Source: Paenibacillus sp. L3-i20 (lineage in GTDB: Bacteria; Bacillota; Bacilli; Paenibacillales; Paenibacillaceae). From it: 64,000 nucleotides of DNA. The first letter of the stretch is position 1. Every line of letters begins with the position of its first letter. Below the pieces are notes generated by a model, which worked only from the letters and a program-made list of their open reading frames with translations, did no database searches and was not told the origin of the DNA. Where the stretch lies: NCBI RefSeq assembly GCF_022180385.2, contig NZ_BQME02000001.1, positions 1,819,678-1,883,677 on the forward strand. Direction: 5' to 3'. Shown here in pieces: positions 62,714 through 64,000 of the stretch. The position numbers and the translations under genes are program-made.

Positions 62714-63763
62714 CTAACAATTTTTTTGTTTTTCATGAGTTAACAGCCAGTTTTTCCGTGTTATTCCGCCACCGTACCCGCCTAAGTCGCCATTCGTATT
62801 AATGACACGATGACAAGGAACGATGATCGCAAGTTGATTGGCTCCGTTGGCTTGAGCTACAGCACGAAATGAGGTAGGTTTGCCAAGTGCTTTGGCGATA
62901 TCTAAATAAGACCTTGTTTCTCCTGCTGGTATGTTCATTAATTGCTCCCACACACTTTTTTGAAAGGGTGACCCTAATAAATGTATCGGAGTTTTAAAAT
63001 GGTTTAGAGAACCATTAAAGTATTGAGTCAGTTCCGCCTCAATGGATTGAATAGGTCCCGTCATGCCAGGAATAATCGCTGATTTTGTCCGCTTTCTAAG
63101 CCGCTCTACTTCTCGTTCTAGACCTCTTCGATCTACAAATTCCAATAGATGAAGCGCTTCTTCATCTCCAATCGCAATCATAGGTCCAAGACGCGTATCA
63201 ATCCAAGATGCTCGCAATATCTTTCCATCTTCTAATAAGGTGGGTGCTGCGCCCATGATGCGAGAGAATGCGTCTCTAAAACCGCTGCTTGATTCATATC
63301 CTGTCGATAGTTGAGTATCTATGATGGATTGCCCCTTTCTAATATTTTTCAGTGCAAGTCCCATGCGGCGTGCTCGTGCATATTCAACAAAAGTCATGCC
63401 GAATCGCTTTTTGAATTGGCGGCGCGCAGTGGATTCATCAACCGAGAGCTGTTTGAAATCTTGTCCCGTCCATCGTTTTTCAGGATTATGCTCAACCGCT
63501 TCAACAAGTACTCGGACAATCTCTGGCACGTGATTTGGATGTGATAAGGGACGGCATCTTTGGCAGGGTCGGAAGGAGGCTAGAAGTGCTTGCTGTGCGT
63601 TTTCGTAAAACTCACAGTTTTTGAACATTGGTTTCCGTGCTGGACAAGTCGGACGGCAAAATACACCCGTTGTTTTTACTCCGACATAAAATACGCCTTC
63701 GTATTCCGTGTTTTTCTCTACTAGAGCCCTGTAATATTCCTCATACTGTTCGACACCAATCAT
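62714..63763 (-). CDS. ada: Bifunctional Ada: DNA methylphosphotriester acceptor, AraC regulator and O6-methylguanine methyltransferase
   Basis: 349 residues, the length of E. coli Ada. N-terminal zinc domain with the Cys4 site (GVFCRPTCPARKPMFKNCEFY, then FRPCQRCRPLSHP) whose first Cys accepts methyl from phosphotriesters. AraC-type HTH about residues 85-180 (WTGQDFKQLSVDESTARRQFKKRFG). C-terminal methyltransferase with FQKSVWEQLMNIPAGETRSYLDIAKALGKP and active site IIVPCHRVINTNGDLGGYGGG. B. subtilis splits these functions into AdaA and AdaB; here they are fused. AGGATG upstream of the ATG. Confidence 0.95.
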   Translation of the reverse strand: MIGVEQYEEYYRALVEKNTEYEGVFYVGVKTTGVFCRPTCPARKPMFKNCEFYENAQQALLASFRPCQRCRPLSHPNHVPEIVRVLVEAVEHNPEKRWTGQDFKQLSVDESTARRQFKKRFGMTFVEYARARRMGLALKNIRKGQSIIDTQLSTGYESSSGFRDAFSRIMGAAPTLLEDGKILRASWIDTRLGPMIAIGDEEALHLLEFVDRRGLEREVERLRKRTKSAIIPGMTGPIQSIEAELTQYFNGSLNHFKTPIHLLGSPFQKSVWEQLMNIPAGETRSYLDIAKALGKPTSFRAVAQANGANQLAIIVPCHRVINTNGDLGGYGGGITRKNWLLTHEKQKNC

Positions 63764-63928
63764 AGCAGCACATCCTAACCGTGAAATGTTGTTTTAATTA
63801 TAAAGCAACCCCCAAATTGGCGTCGCCGAAAATCAGGCATTCATTTTTTATTGGTAAGCTGATAACGACGAGGGTAGTTCATGTATCAAGTGATCTCAAA
63901 AGATCGCTATTAGAAGGGATATGGTGTT

Positions 63929-64000
63929 TTGAAAGATTCGGGAGATGAATGGACTAACGTGCATAACGATGTCAGCCAGCTGCCAACGAGTGAAATTCGC
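63929..64000 (+). CDS. Possible start of a rightward gene, cut by window edge
   Basis: A TTG at 63929 follows AAGGGATATGG by about 10 nt and opens a frame to the window end reading KDSGDEWTNVHNDVSQLP then TSEIR. The translation is protein-like and hydrophilic. Too short to assign. Confidence 0.35.
   Translation, partial: MKDSGDEWTNVHNDVSQLPTSEIR

Overview
The window looks like chromosomal DNA from a spore-former of the Paenibacillaceae (Paenibacillus or Cohnella type). The base composition is AT-leaning, ribosome binding sites are strong AGGAGG or GGGGG types, and GTG and TTG starts are frequent. A T-box, a lysine riboswitch and a B. subtilis-type gnt operon with its exact GntR operator all point the same way. 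No rRNA, tRNA, CRISPR array or complete insertion sequence was found.

Left part (1-12.5 kb) is accessory in character. It starts with the N-terminus of an ABC ATPase (minus strand). Two similarly designed cassettes follow. Each has a small secreted protein, then membrane proteins, then an ABC ATPase: 939-4900 (secreted peptide, lipoprotein, two ABC-2-like membrane proteins, ATPase) and 8979-12476 (lactococcin-972-like peptide, two MacB/FtsX-like permeases, ATPase). Between them lie a frameshifted erythromycin-esterase-like remnant and a polar amino acid ABC importer led by a lysine riboswitch, so most likely a lysine importer. An IS3-family transposase remnant follows the second cassette.

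12.9-17.8 kb holds surface or secreted proteins: a seven-repeat RCC1-like protein with a degenerate SLH-like C-terminus and, converging on it across a strong terminator, a protein with carboxypeptidase-regulatory-like and Ig-like repeats and an extreme acidic tail. 18-25.5 kb carries rsgA, the gntRKP operon (operator, promoter and possible cre visible) and a Cache-HAMP chemoreceptor with a possible SigD promoter.

25.7-35.6 kb holds a nitroreductase, a response regulator / ABC ATPase / permease / histidine kinase module, a GNAT plus membrane protein pair divergent from a TetR regulator with clear inverted-repeat operators, hydrolases, and an HTH regulator plus YhfC-type membrane protein pair headed by a perfect 40-bp palindrome. 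proS at 36.3 kb has a complete T-box leader with a CCU (Pro) specifier.

38-50.5 kb contains a flavin reductase, ArsR and TetR regulators, a truncated Crp/Fnr-type gene stopped by a 62-nt hairpin, ydbS/ydbT-like genes, mgsA, an Eis-like acetyltransferase, a cytochrome bd oxidase (ythAB type) with a translationally coupled 32-residue membrane peptide, an AgcS symporter and a pirin. 50.6-64 kb contains a tandem two-domain beta-lactamase-fold serine hydrolase, a single-chain histidine kinase-response regulator fusion, a coiled-coil protein, an amino acid permease, an alpha/beta hydrolase, dbpA, an XRE-cupin regulator divergent from doxX and a DODA-type dioxygenase, and a fused Ada protein.

The most interesting items are the two bacteriocin-like cassettes with their inverted repeats and hairpins, the hairpin element shared by 5.56 kb and 39.7 kb, the kinase-regulator fusion, the 40-bp palindrome, and the small cytochrome bd-linked peptide. 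All function calls come from reading translated sequence; no database search was run.
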